Shown: in pieces, positions 1-7,349 of the stretch
Layout: each line of letters opens with the position of its first letter
Numbering within the stretch: the stretch's first letter is position 1
Assembly (NCBI RefSeq): GCF_900141715.1
Contig: NZ_FQYK01000003.1
Span: 413,847-477,846, forward strand
Origin: Algibacter luteus
Lineage (GTDB): Bacteria; Bacteroidota; Bacteroidia; Flavobacteriales; Flavobacteriaceae
Reading direction: 5' to 3'
Length of the DNA: 64,000 nucleotides
Notes under the pieces: generated by a model
Seen by the model: only the letters and a program-made list of their open reading frames with translations
Told to the model about the DNA's origin: nothing
Databases searched by the model: none
Translations under genes and position numbers: made by a program

Positions 1-2386
1 CACCAATATTTAAACCTAGTTTTCTATTAATGGCATTATCTGGATAAGCTTGTTTATAACGTTGATCTATTTCTTTCTCTATTTCATACAACCCGATACC
101 TTCTATTCTTGAAGCGGTGTATGGGAAATACTTTTCAACAAATTGAGAATTGAAACCTACGATTTCAAAAATTTGAGAACCTCTATACGAATGCAGTGTT
201 GAGATTCCTATTTTGTTCATGATTTTTAAAATCCCTTTTCCTATAGCTTTGTTAAAGTTATCTACAGCTTTTTGCTCGTCCATACCAGTAATGAAGCCTT
301 CTTTTACTTGCATTCTGATAATTTCGTTTACCATATAAGGGTTAATAGCACTTGCGCCATAGCCAAATAAAGTAGCAAAATGATGAGGTTCACGAGGTTC
401 TGCGGATTCAATGATAATATCGAAATACGAACGCTTACGCAAACGATTTAACTGATGATTTACATAAGAACAAGCCAATAATGCCGGAATAGGAGCAAAT
501 TCTTGATTAACTCCTCTATCTGAAAGAATAATAATATTTGTTTTTCGATCGATTGCTTTTTCAATTTGAACAATGATATCTTCCAAAGCATCCTCTAAAC
601 CATTCATCCCTTTAGCTTTTGGGTAAAGCATTTGTATCGTTTCTGCTTTATAGCTTTCAATTTGAATGGTTCTGATTTTTTCTAAATCGGCATTAGAAAT
701 TACAGGGTTTTGTATTCTTAATTTTCTACATTGTCTTTCTGTAATGCTGAAAATGTTTCTGTCTTTACCTAAATTTAAACTTATATCGGTAACAATTTCT
801 TCTCTAATCCCATCTAAAGGCGGGTTTGTTACCTGCGCAAATAATTGCTTGAAGTAATTAGAAATGAGTTGTGGCCTATCAGATAAAACAGCTAGTGGGG
901 TATCTATACCCATAGACCCTAACGCTTCTTTACCAACTTGCGCCATTGGCGTTATTACTTCTTGAATATCTTCAAAAGTATAGTTAAATAAGCGCTGTCT
1001 TGTTTTTATATCGATAGTTTCAATAGGACAAGTTTCGTTTGTGTAAGGCACATCTTTTAAATGCAAACGTGTTTTGTCTAACCATTCTTTATATGGTCTT
1101 TCAGAAACAATTTTACTTTTAATTTCTTCATCTTCAATAATACGGCCTTCATTCATGTCTACCAAGAACATTTTTCCTGGTTCTAATCTACCATGTTCTT
1201 GAACATCTTCAGGATCAACTTCTACTACACCAATTTCAGAAGACATGATTAATTTGCCACTTTTAGTAACAGTATACCTTGATGGTCTTAGACCATTTCT
1301 ATCTAACAAAGCACCAACGTAATCACCATCTGTAAAAGGAACAGATGCAGGACCATCCCAAGGTTCCATAATACAAGCGTTATACTCGTAGAAGGCTTTT
1401 TTATCTTGAGTCATGGTGGCGTGTTTTTCCCAAGCTTCAGGAATCATCATCATCATAATCTCAGGAAGTGAGCGATTGGTATGTGTTAATAACTCTACCA
1501 CCATATCCATAGAAGCAGAATCTGATTTTCCAGGTAAAATTATTGGGAATAATTTATCAATTTGAGGCCCGAAAACATCACTTTTCATAATTTCTTCGCG
1601 CACACGCATTCTACTTACATTCCCTCTAAGCGTATTAATTTCTCCATTCTGACACATAAAACGGAATGGTTGTGCCAACTCCCAAGTAGGCATAGTGTTT
1701 GTAGAGAAACGTTGATGAACTAACGCTAATCTTGTCACCAAGTCTATTTGTTGTAAATCGGTATAATATGGTCCAATATCTTCAGGCATAATAATGCCTT
1801 TGTATATGAGGGTAGTAGTTGATAAACTTGGCACGTAGAAATAACCACTTTCAGAAATCTTAGAATTTCTTATCGCGTGTTCTGTTATTTTTCTGGCTGC
1901 ATATAATTTAGCTTTAAAAGTAGCTTCATCAATTTCTTCAGTTTTGCCAACAAAAAGCTGCTCAATATTTGGTTCTGATGCTAGTGCAATTTCACCAAGT
2001 TGCCTAGAGTCTACAGGAACTTTTCTCCATCCTAATATTGAAAGACCTTGCGCTTTAACTTCATTTTCAAAAGTTGTTTTACAATAATTATATTGATTGG
2101 TCACTTTAGGTAAAAACACCATACCAACGGCATATTCTCTTTGTTCTGGAATGCTAAAATCGCAAACGCGTTTAAAATAATCGTGAGGGATATCAATTAA
2201 TAAACCAGCACCATCACCAGTTTTTCCATCAGCACTTACACCGCCACGGTGTTCTAGTTTTACCAGAATTTCTAACGCATCGTGAATGATTTGATTTGTT
2301 TTCTCTCCTTTAAGATTACAAATAAAACCTGCGCCACAGTTTTCGTGTTCATATTCTGGTAAATAAAGTCCTTGCTTCTTAATCAT
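1..2386 (-). CDS. gltB: glutamate synthase large subunit (5' part, runs off window)
   Basis: Large subunit of glutamate synthase, which makes two glutamates from glutamine and 2-oxoglutarate. The reading frame is open from the ATG at 2386 to the window edge, about 795 codons of a protein that is usually near 1500 residues. The N-terminus has the class II amidotransferase signature: Cys17 in the context ENCGAGF is the expected nucleophile, so the first 16 residues should be a propeptide removed by maturation. The LEHRGG and DGAGLL motifs of the glutaminase domain follow. The gene diverges from the ammonium-transport block, which fits nitrogen assimilation. A TAGGTTTG element on the minus strand (2553-2546) matches the Bacteroidota -7 consensus and may be the promoter, giving a leader of about 155 nt. 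The C-terminal half is outside the window. Identity is very secure. Confidence 0.95.
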   Translation of the reverse strand, partial: MIKKQGLYLPEYEHENCGAGFICNLKGEKTNQIIHDALEILVKLEHRGGVSADGKTGDGAGLLIDIPHDYFKRVCDFSIPEQREYAVGMVFLPKVTNQYNYCKTTFENEVKAQGLSILGWRKVPVDSRQLGEIALASEPNIEQLFVGKTEEIDEATFKAKLYAARKITEHAIRNSKISESGYFYVPSLSTTTLIYKGIIMPEDIGPYYTDLQQIDLVTRLALVHQRFSTNTMPTWELAQPFRFMCQNGEINTLRGNVSRMRVREEIMKSDVFGPQIDKLFPIILPGKSDSASMDMVVELLTHTNRSLPEIMMMMIPEAWEKHATMTQDKKAFYEYNACIMEPWDGPASVPFTDGDYVGALLDRNGLRPSRYTVTKSGKLIMSSEIGVVEVDPEDVQEHGRLEPGKMFLVDMNEGRIIEDEEIKSKIVSERPYKEWLDKTRLHLKDVPYTNETCPIETIDIKTRQRLFNYTFEDIQEVITPMAQVGKEALGSMGIDTPLAVLSDRPQLISNYFKQLFAQVTNPPLDGIREEIVTDISLNLGKDRNIFSITERQCRKLRIQNPVISNADLEKIRTIQIESYKAETIQMLYPKAKGMNGLEDALEDIIVQIEKAIDRKTNIIILSDRGVNQEFAPIPALLACSYVNHQLNRLRKRSYFDIIIESAEPREPHHFATLFGYGASAINPYMVNEIIRMQVKEGFITGMDEQKAVDNFNKAIGKGILKIMNKIGISTLHSYRGSQIFEIVGFNSQFVEKYFPYTASRIEGIGLYEIEKEIDQRYKQAYPDNAINRKLGLNIG

Positions 2387-2701
2387 AATCAACAATAAAT
2401 TAGTTTAAAAACTTGAGTTGAAAAGCTAAGATACGCCCTAGAATTTAATTAACAATAGGGTATATTTCATTATTTCGATTTTAGAAGCCAATGGGTTATA
2501 AAAATAATTATATATCAATATTACTCCGCTTTTTTAATAAATATTCAAACCTAAAAAAATTGTTAATAAATGCAGATATGTGAATTTATGTTAAGAATCT
2601 AATTAAGAAATGGCAATTATAGCATAAAAACGCAAAAAATACTGACAATAATTCAATTCTCGCGATTGTTGAATCTGTAAAATTTTATTTTATTTGATGA
2701 A

Positions 2702-2723
2702 TACCCCTAAAAAAATAGGGGTA
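2702..2723. promoter_or_regulatory. perfect 8-bp dyad, putative operator (copy 1)
   Basis: TACCCCTA, six A, TAGGGGTA: a perfect inverted repeat in the 506-bp region shared by gltB and the ammonium-uptake block. The same motif recurs in the opposite orientation at 2754-2776. The GC-rich arms stand out in a very AT-rich stretch. No terminator is expected here because both flanking genes read outward, so an operator is the better reading. The binding protein is not known. Confidence 0.5.
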
Positions 2724-2753
2724 AAATTATGTAATTGATAAAAATGAATCAAT

Positions 2754-2776
2754 TACCCCTATTTTTTATGGGGGTT
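2754..2776. promoter_or_regulatory. near-perfect dyad, putative operator (copy 2, inverted)
   Basis: TACCCCTA, T-tract, then ATGGGGGTT: a hairpin-capable dyad (2755-2775) with one G-T mismatch. It is the reverse-complement form of the copy at 2702-2723, with a T-tract here and an A-tract there. Centres are 52.5 bp apart, five turns of B-DNA. A single further half-site, TACCCC, lies at 2797-2802. A weak -7-like TAGTTTTA is at 2791-2798, which would put this dyad near -37 of the downstream transcript. Confidence 0.5.
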
Positions 2777-2839
2777 AAATGTTTTTAACATAGTTTTACC
2801 CCGTTCTTAAGTAAAAATGGATCTAGAATTTTAAAAACT

Positions 2840-2896
2840 ATGAAGAAACCAACTCTAGATCTTTTGAAATTAAATAACTTAAAAAGAAAACAATGA
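2840..2896 (+). CDS. possible 18-codon leader peptide overlapping the barrel gene
   Basis: ATG at 2840 opens an 18-codon frame (MKKPTLDLLKLNNLKRKQ) whose TGA (2894-2896) overlaps the first ATG of the next gene as ATGA. Such overlap is typical of translational coupling. An 8-bp inverted repeat (GATCTAGA at 2820-2827, TCTAGATC at 2854-2861) brackets the leader start and could hide it in a hairpin. The peptide is rich in Lys and Leu and has no run of one amino acid that would suggest classical attenuation. It may be chance, as such short frames are common in AT-rich DNA. Confidence 0.25.
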   Translation: MKKPTLDLLKLNNLKRKQ

Positions 2897-3906
2897 TGAA
2901 AAAATTTATTACACTTTCAATGCTTTTTGTAGCAACAGCGTTATTTGCACAAGAAGATGCAAAAAAATTAACTATAAGTGGATCAGTTGATGCTTACTAC
3001 CAAACTTATTTAACAGCTCCTGATAATGATGCGCCATCTTTCGGAACTGCTTTTGCAGATCAATCAGGTTTTGCTGTTGGTATGGCAAATGTTATAGCGA
3101 GCTACGAAGGTGAAAAAGTAGGTGCTGTTCTTGATTTAGTAACTGGACCAAGAGGTGCGGGTGCGACATTTAATACTGATATTGTTGATGGTATTGTTAA
3201 TCAAGCTTATGTATACTGGAATGTATCTGAAGGAACTACCTTAACAATGGGTAGATTTAATACCTTCTTAGGATATGAAGTTATTGCTCCTGCAGCAAAT
3301 TTTAACTACAGCTGTTCTTATTTGTTCTCAAGCGGTCCTTTTTCGCATGTAGGTTTAAAAGCTGATTTTACGTTAAGCGATGACTTTAGTTTAATGTTAG
3401 CGATTACTAACCCATGGGATACTAACAATATTTCTATGAGTGGTGAATATGCGCTTGGAGCTCAATTAGGGTTTTACGGACAGTATTTAAACTTATACTA
3501 TGATAGTGGAAATGCGGGTGGTTTAGGTTTTGAAATCGATTACACAGGTGGTTTTGATGTATCTGATGACTTTTTCTTAGGTATCAATGCTGCTTACAAT
3601 GATAATGATGGCGAAGGATTTTACGGCGCTGCATTATACCCACAGTTAGCAACTTCTGATAGTTTTTCAATAGGTTTAAGAGGTGAATATTTCGCATTAC
3701 ACGGAGATGGTGATGATTTACCAAGTGTATTCGCTACAACTTTAACTGGGAGCTATACTATTGAAAACTTAATTATTAAGCCAGAAATAAGATTAGATGC
3801 TTTAACTAATGCTGATGGAGGCTTATTAGGTAATGTAATTGATAATGATGGCTTACCTGCTGATAGCTTAGCTGCATTTACTTTAGCTGCAATCGTATCA
3901 TTCTAA
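2893..3906 (+). CDS. outer-membrane beta-barrel protein linked to ammonium transporters
   Basis: A 337-residue secreted protein. The N-terminus MMKKFITLSMLFVATALFAQ is a typical signal peptide with cleavage after AQ. The mature chain shows alternating hydrophobic/polar strands with Gly and aromatic residues, and ends in a strand finishing in Phe (AIVSF), as outer-membrane barrels do. That predicts a small porin-like barrel. Start choice lies between ATG 2893 and 2896. It precedes amt1 by 90 bp and probably shares its transcript, so it may let ammonium or another small nitrogen compound across the outer membrane; that is inferred from position only. The upstream region carries two operator-like dyads. 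The exact family is not recognised with certainty. Confidence 0.75.
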   Translation: MMKKFITLSMLFVATALFAQEDAKKLTISGSVDAYYQTYLTAPDNDAPSFGTAFADQSGFAVGMANVIASYEGEKVGAVLDLVTGPRGAGATFNTDIVDGIVNQAYVYWNVSEGTTLTMGRFNTFLGYEVIAPAANFNYSCSYLFSSGPFSHVGLKADFTLSDDFSLMLAITNPWDTNNISMSGEYALGAQLGFYGQYLNLYYDSGNAGGLGFEIDYTGGFDVSDDFFLGINAAYNDNDGEGFYGAALYPQLATSDSFSIGLRGEYFALHGDGDDLPSVFATTLTGSYTIENLIIKPEIRLDALTNADGGLLGNVIDNDGLPADSLAAFTLAAIVSF

Positions 3907-3996
3907 GGAATTATACAAAAAATAAAGAGAATAAAGGCAAGTTCTCTAAATGAGGGCTTGCTTTTATTAATTAACTAACCCTAAAAATTATTTATT

Positions 3997-5283
3997 ATGT
4001 CAATATTAAATATCCCTTTAATTATACAAGATACAGCCGCTACTGAAGGCGATATGGGAATGTTATGGATGCTTATTTCTGGTATCTTAGTATTCTTTAT
4101 GCAAGCAGGATTCTTTCTTGTGGAGTCTGGAATGACAGATTCAAAAAATGCTGTTAACATAGCAATGAAAAACTTCCTAGATATTGCAGTTGGTTCTTTA
4201 GCTTTCTGGTTTATAGGATATTCATTAATGTATGGTGGTGATACTGGTGGAGGATTTTTCCACTGGGGCGGGTTTACATTTTCGCAAGGTGCTGCCGATT
4301 TATTTTTCCAAACTGTATTTGCCGCAACTGCCGCCACTATAGTTTCTGGTGCTATTGCTGGTAGAACAAAATATACAACTTATGCTATATTTAGTATTTT
4401 ACTAACGGCTTTCATTTATCCAATCGCTGGTGGTTGGGAATGGAATGGTGGATGGTTAAATAATACTGATGGTATTATGCCTGCAGAATTTATCGATTTT
4501 GCTGGATCTTCTATTGTTCACTCTGTAGGTGGATGGGCAGCTTTAGTTGCTGCGTGGATGGTTGGTCCTAGAATTGGAAAATTCCTTAACGGTAAACCAA
4601 TTGAAATGCATGGTCATAACCAAATGTACGCTACTTTAGGTGTATTCATCTTATGGTTAGGATGGTTTGGTTTTAATGGTGGTTCTCAATTAGCATGGGG
4701 TGGCGATGATGCTACTGCTGCTTCTCAAGTAGTATTAGTAACTAATTTAGCTGCTGCTGCTGGAGCTTTAAGTGCCTTATTATTTACGTGGATTAAAAAC
4801 GGTAAGCCTAATTTAAGTATGACTTTAAACGGTGCGCTTGCAGGTTTAGTAAGTATTACTGCTGGATGTGGTAATATGACTGAAGGCGGTGCTGTTTTAG
4901 CTGGTTTATTAGGAGGTATTCTTGTTGTGTTATCTATTGGATTTGTTGAGAAAACTTTAAAAATTGATGATGCTGTAGGTGCTATTTCTGTACATGGTGT
5001 TGCTGGAGCTTGGGGAACCTTGGTAATAGGTCTTTGGGGTGTTGATGGTGATGCTGGTATTGGAATCTTTAATGGAGGTGGAGCTGCTCAATTAGGAGCT
5101 CAGGCCATTGGAGTTTTAGCTTATGCTGTTTGGGCCATTGGTTTATCATTCATTTTCTTATTTATTATGAAAAAGACTGTTGGCTTAAGAGTTACTGAAG
5201 CTGAAGAAATTGCAGGCCTTGACTGGACAGAACATGGTTCTATTGCTTACCCAGGTAAGAGACAAAGAGAGATTGAAGAATAA
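3997..5283 (+). CDS. amtB: ammonium transporter (first copy)
   Basis: Amt/MEP/Rh-family ammonium channel of 428 residues with eleven predicted membrane helices. Family landmarks are visible: the DFAGSSIVHSVGGWAAL stretch with the conserved Asp and first pore His, the AATAATIVSGA helix with the Phe gate region before it, and the second pore His in VHGVAGAWGTL. The C-terminal tail VGLRVTEAEEIAGLDWTEHG is the part that docks PII in studied Amt proteins. A strong terminator at 5308-5340 follows, so the porin and amt1 may form one transcript with the PII gene separate or reached by readthrough. A second Amt lies beyond the PII gene. Identity is secure. Confidence 0.95.
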   Translation: MSILNIPLIIQDTAATEGDMGMLWMLISGILVFFMQAGFFLVESGMTDSKNAVNIAMKNFLDIAVGSLAFWFIGYSLMYGGDTGGGFFHWGGFTFSQGAADLFFQTVFAATAATIVSGAIAGRTKYTTYAIFSILLTAFIYPIAGGWEWNGGWLNNTDGIMPAEFIDFAGSSIVHSVGGWAALVAAWMVGPRIGKFLNGKPIEMHGHNQMYATLGVFILWLGWFGFNGGSQLAWGGDDATAASQVVLVTNLAAAAGALSALLFTWIKNGKPNLSMTLNGALAGLVSITAGCGNMTEGGAVLAGLLGGILVVLSIGFVEKTLKIDDAVGAISVHGVAGAWGTLVIGLWGVDGDAGIGIFNGGGAAQLGAQAIGVLAYAVWAIGLSFIFLFIMKKTVGLRVTEAEEIAGLDWTEHGSIAYPGKRQREIEE

Positions 5284-5307
5284 TCAAAACATAAAATTTA
5301 TAATTCT

Positions 5308-5340
5308 AAAAGATACCTTGCTTCATGCAAGGTGTCTTTT
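5308..5340 (+). terminator. intrinsic terminator after amt1
   Basis: AAAAGATACCTTGC, short loop, GCAAGGTGTCTTTT: a long GC-containing stem ending in a T-run 25 bp after the amt1 stop. Confidence 0.85.
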
Positions 5341-5443
5341 GATTTAATACAAATAAATAATACAGGTTATTTATTGAGTTATTTGAAAAATTAAAATTTT
5401 ACTATTTTCACAAACTAAACAATTATAAGATATTTATTGAATT

Positions 5444-5782
5444 ATGAAAAAAATTGAAGCAATCATTAGAAAATCAAAGTATCGTGTAGTAAAAGAAGCT
5501 TTACATGATGTTGGTGTGAACTTTTTTTCTTACTGGGATGTAACGGGTCTTGGTAATGAAAAAGAAGGACATGTTTACAGAGGTGTGTCTTACAGTACTA
5601 GCGATATTCAACGTAGACATTTAGCTATCGTTGTTAACGATGATTTTGAAGAAGTAACAATTAACGCCATACTTAAATCTGCAAGTACAGGGGAGGTAGG
5701 AGACGGAAAAATATTTGTTTCAGACGTTACAGAGTGTTATAGAATACGAACAGGAGAAAAGGGTGGAAACACTTTAAAATAA
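5444..5782 (+). CDS. glnK: nitrogen regulatory protein PII
   Basis: PII signal protein of 112 residues, the usual length. It senses ATP/ADP and 2-oxoglutarate and gates Amt channels. It begins MKKIEAIIRKSK, the family start. The T-loop runs about residues 37-55 (GNEKEGHVYRGVSY), with Tyr50 at the place of the uridylylated Tyr51 of E. coli GlnB. The C-terminal signature region is GDGKIFVSDVTECYRIRTGE, containing the nucleotide-binding GxGKIF element. It sits between two amt genes, which supports the GlnK type rather than GlnB. The gap to amt2 is only 19 bp, so the two are surely co-transcribed. Whether Tyr50 is modified cannot be told from sequence. Confidence 0.93.
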   Translation: MKKIEAIIRKSKYRVVKEALHDVGVNFFSYWDVTGLGNEKEGHVYRGVSYSTSDIQRRHLAIVVNDDFEEVTINAILKSASTGEVGDGKIFVSDVTECYRIRTGEKGGNTLK

Positions 5783-5801
5783 AAAAACTAAAACTAATAT
5801 A

Positions 5802-7034
5802 ATGGAAGGATTATTTACAGCAAATAATGTATGGATGATGATCTGTACTGCACTTGTTTTCTTTATGCATACAGGATTTGCATTCTTAGAGATAGGATTA
5901 ACTAGACAAAAAAATACAATTAACATATTATTTAAAAATATATTTATTATTACAGTAGGTTTATTACTGTATTACATCGCAGGATTCAATTTAATGTATC
6001 CTGGTTTTGCAGAAGATTCTTTAGGAGTTATTGATTTCGCAGGCTTTGGAATTGGAGCGCCAGAAAACGGAATGACACCTGAGTATGCTGATGGAGGTTA
6101 CACTTGGTGGACAGACTTTTTATTTCAAGGTATGTTTGCGGCAACTGCAGCAACTATAGTATCTGGAGCTGTTGCTGAACGTATGAAAATAGGGCCATTT
6201 ATGATTTTTACCGTAATCTATGTAGGTCTTGTTTACCCAATTGCAGGTTCTTGGAAATGGGGTGGTGGTTTCTTGGATCAATTAGGATTCTACGATTTTG
6301 CAGGATCAACTTTAGTGCATTCTGTAGGAGGTTGGGCAGCATTAATGGCTGTTTGGTTATTAGGATCGCGTATTGGTAAATTTGATAAAGCTGGAAAACC
6401 TCAAGCCATTCCAGGGCATAGTATTCCACTTGCAACAGCTGGTGTATTAATATTATGGTTAGGATGGTTCGGATTTAATGGAGGTTCGGTGCTATCTGCT
6501 GATCCAGAATTAACCTCGTTAACTTTAGTAACAACTTGTTTAGCTGCAGCGTCAGGTGGTGTAGTTGCTGCGTTCGTATCTTTTATAAAATATAAGAACT
6601 TAGATTTAACTATGTTTTTAAATGGAATTCTTGGAGGTTTAGTAGGAATTACTGCTGGTGCGGATGTAATGACTCCTGAAAGCGCTATTATAATAGGAGC
6701 AGTTGCAGGTGCATTAATTGTTTTTGCAGTAAGTTTTATTGATGCTATAAAGCTTGATGATCCTGTAGGTGCTATTGCTGTACACTTAGCATGTGGTATT
6801 TGGGGTACGTTAGCAGTTGGAATATTCTCAACTAACCCGGATCATACATTTTTAACTCAATTAATTGGAGTAGCATGTTATGCCGTATTTTGTTTGATAA
6901 CATCATTCTTAATTATTTTTACGCTTAAGAAAGTGGTAGGAATTAGAGTTTCGGAAAGAGAAGAATTAGAAGGTTTAGATGCCCATGAACATGGAATGGA
7001 TGCTTATCCAGATTTCAGATTAAATGAGCACTAA
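5802..7034 (+). CDS. amtB: ammonium transporter (second copy)
   Basis: Second Amt-family channel, 410 residues, clearly diverged from the first. It retains FYDFAGSTLVHSVGGWAAL with the first pore His, the FAATAATIVSGAVAER helix, and the second pore His in IAVHLACGIWGTLAVG. It lacks the short N-terminal extension of amt1 and has an insertion after the second helix (PENGMTPEYADGGYTWW). It lies 19 bp behind the PII gene, a classical glnK-amtB pair. The tail VGIRVSEREELEGLDAHEHG is the expected PII contact. Two channels with one PII suggest different affinity or induction, which is inference. Confidence 0.94.
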   Translation: MEGLFTANNVWMMICTALVFFMHTGFAFLEIGLTRQKNTINILFKNIFIITVGLLLYYIAGFNLMYPGFAEDSLGVIDFAGFGIGAPENGMTPEYADGGYTWWTDFLFQGMFAATAATIVSGAVAERMKIGPFMIFTVIYVGLVYPIAGSWKWGGGFLDQLGFYDFAGSTLVHSVGGWAALMAVWLLGSRIGKFDKAGKPQAIPGHSIPLATAGVLILWLGWFGFNGGSVLSADPELTSLTLVTTCLAAASGGVVAAFVSFIKYKNLDLTMFLNGILGGLVGITAGADVMTPESAIIIGAVAGALIVFAVSFIDAIKLDDPVGAIAVHLACGIWGTLAVGIFSTNPDHTFLTQLIGVACYAVFCLITSFLIIFTLKKVVGIRVSEREELEGLDAHEHGMDAYPDFRLNEH

Positions 7035-7065
7035 TCGCTAAAAAAATAGTTTAGTTTAGTTTGAT

Positions 7066-7104
7066 AAAAGGATGTCTTGCTTAATTGTAAGGCGTCCTTT
7101 TTTT
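7066..7104 (+). terminator. intrinsic terminator after amt2
   Basis: AAAGGATGTCTTGC, loop TTAATT, GTAAGGCGTCCTTTTTTT: an imperfect stem with G-T pairs followed by a T-run, 33 bp after the stop codon. It resembles the amt1 terminator in sequence, as if the unit had been duplicated. Confidence 0.8.
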
Positions 7105-7171
7105 ATTGAAGAATGTTGAACAAGTAACTTAAAACGTAGCGATTCTCATTTAACTTCAACGATTAATTAAA

Positions 7172-7277
7172 GTCCGAGTTAGGGATAGAAACGGATAGCC
7201 CGCAGGGAGGCACGACCGAGGACTTGTAATGTATAGCCCGATCCTTGTGATAACCTGCCTGCCAGCCGGCAGGTGCC
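7172..7277. repeat. dispersed flavobacterial intergenic repeat, copy A
   Basis: About 105 bp with the segments GTTAGGGATAGAAACGG, AGCCCG, GAGGACTTGTAATGTATAGC, GATCCTTGTGATAACC and CCTGCCTGCC. The reverse complement aligns along most of its length with 41548-41652. It is GC-richer than its surroundings, lies between a terminator and the ppc terminator, and carries no convincing ORF. I recognise these strings as a dispersed intergenic repeat of Flavobacteriaceae, from memory only. Confidence 0.75.
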
Positions 7278-7294
7278 AAAATATTATTTAAAAT

Positions 7295-7324
7295 AAAAAG
7301 CCTTCAACGAGTGAAGGCTTTTTT
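7295..7324 (-). terminator. terminator after ppc (possibly bidirectional)
   Basis: AAAAAGCCTTCA, loop ACGAG, TGAAGGCTTTTTT, flanked by A- and T-runs so it can work both ways; it lies 26 bp beyond the ppc stop. Confidence 0.85.
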
Positions 7325-7349
7325 GTTTGATGTCTTTAATTTAAAACAT

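Noticed and set aside
2774-2789. GTTAAA-N4-TTTAAC palindrome before the barrel gene
   Set aside because: Purely A/T-rich with GC only at the ends; such dyads are expected by chance in this region, so it is not listed as an operator.
3981-4337. 118-codon frame on the minus strand inside amt1
   Set aside because: It is antisense to a certain gene in an AT-rich genome, and its translation looks like the complement of membrane helices with no family pattern.
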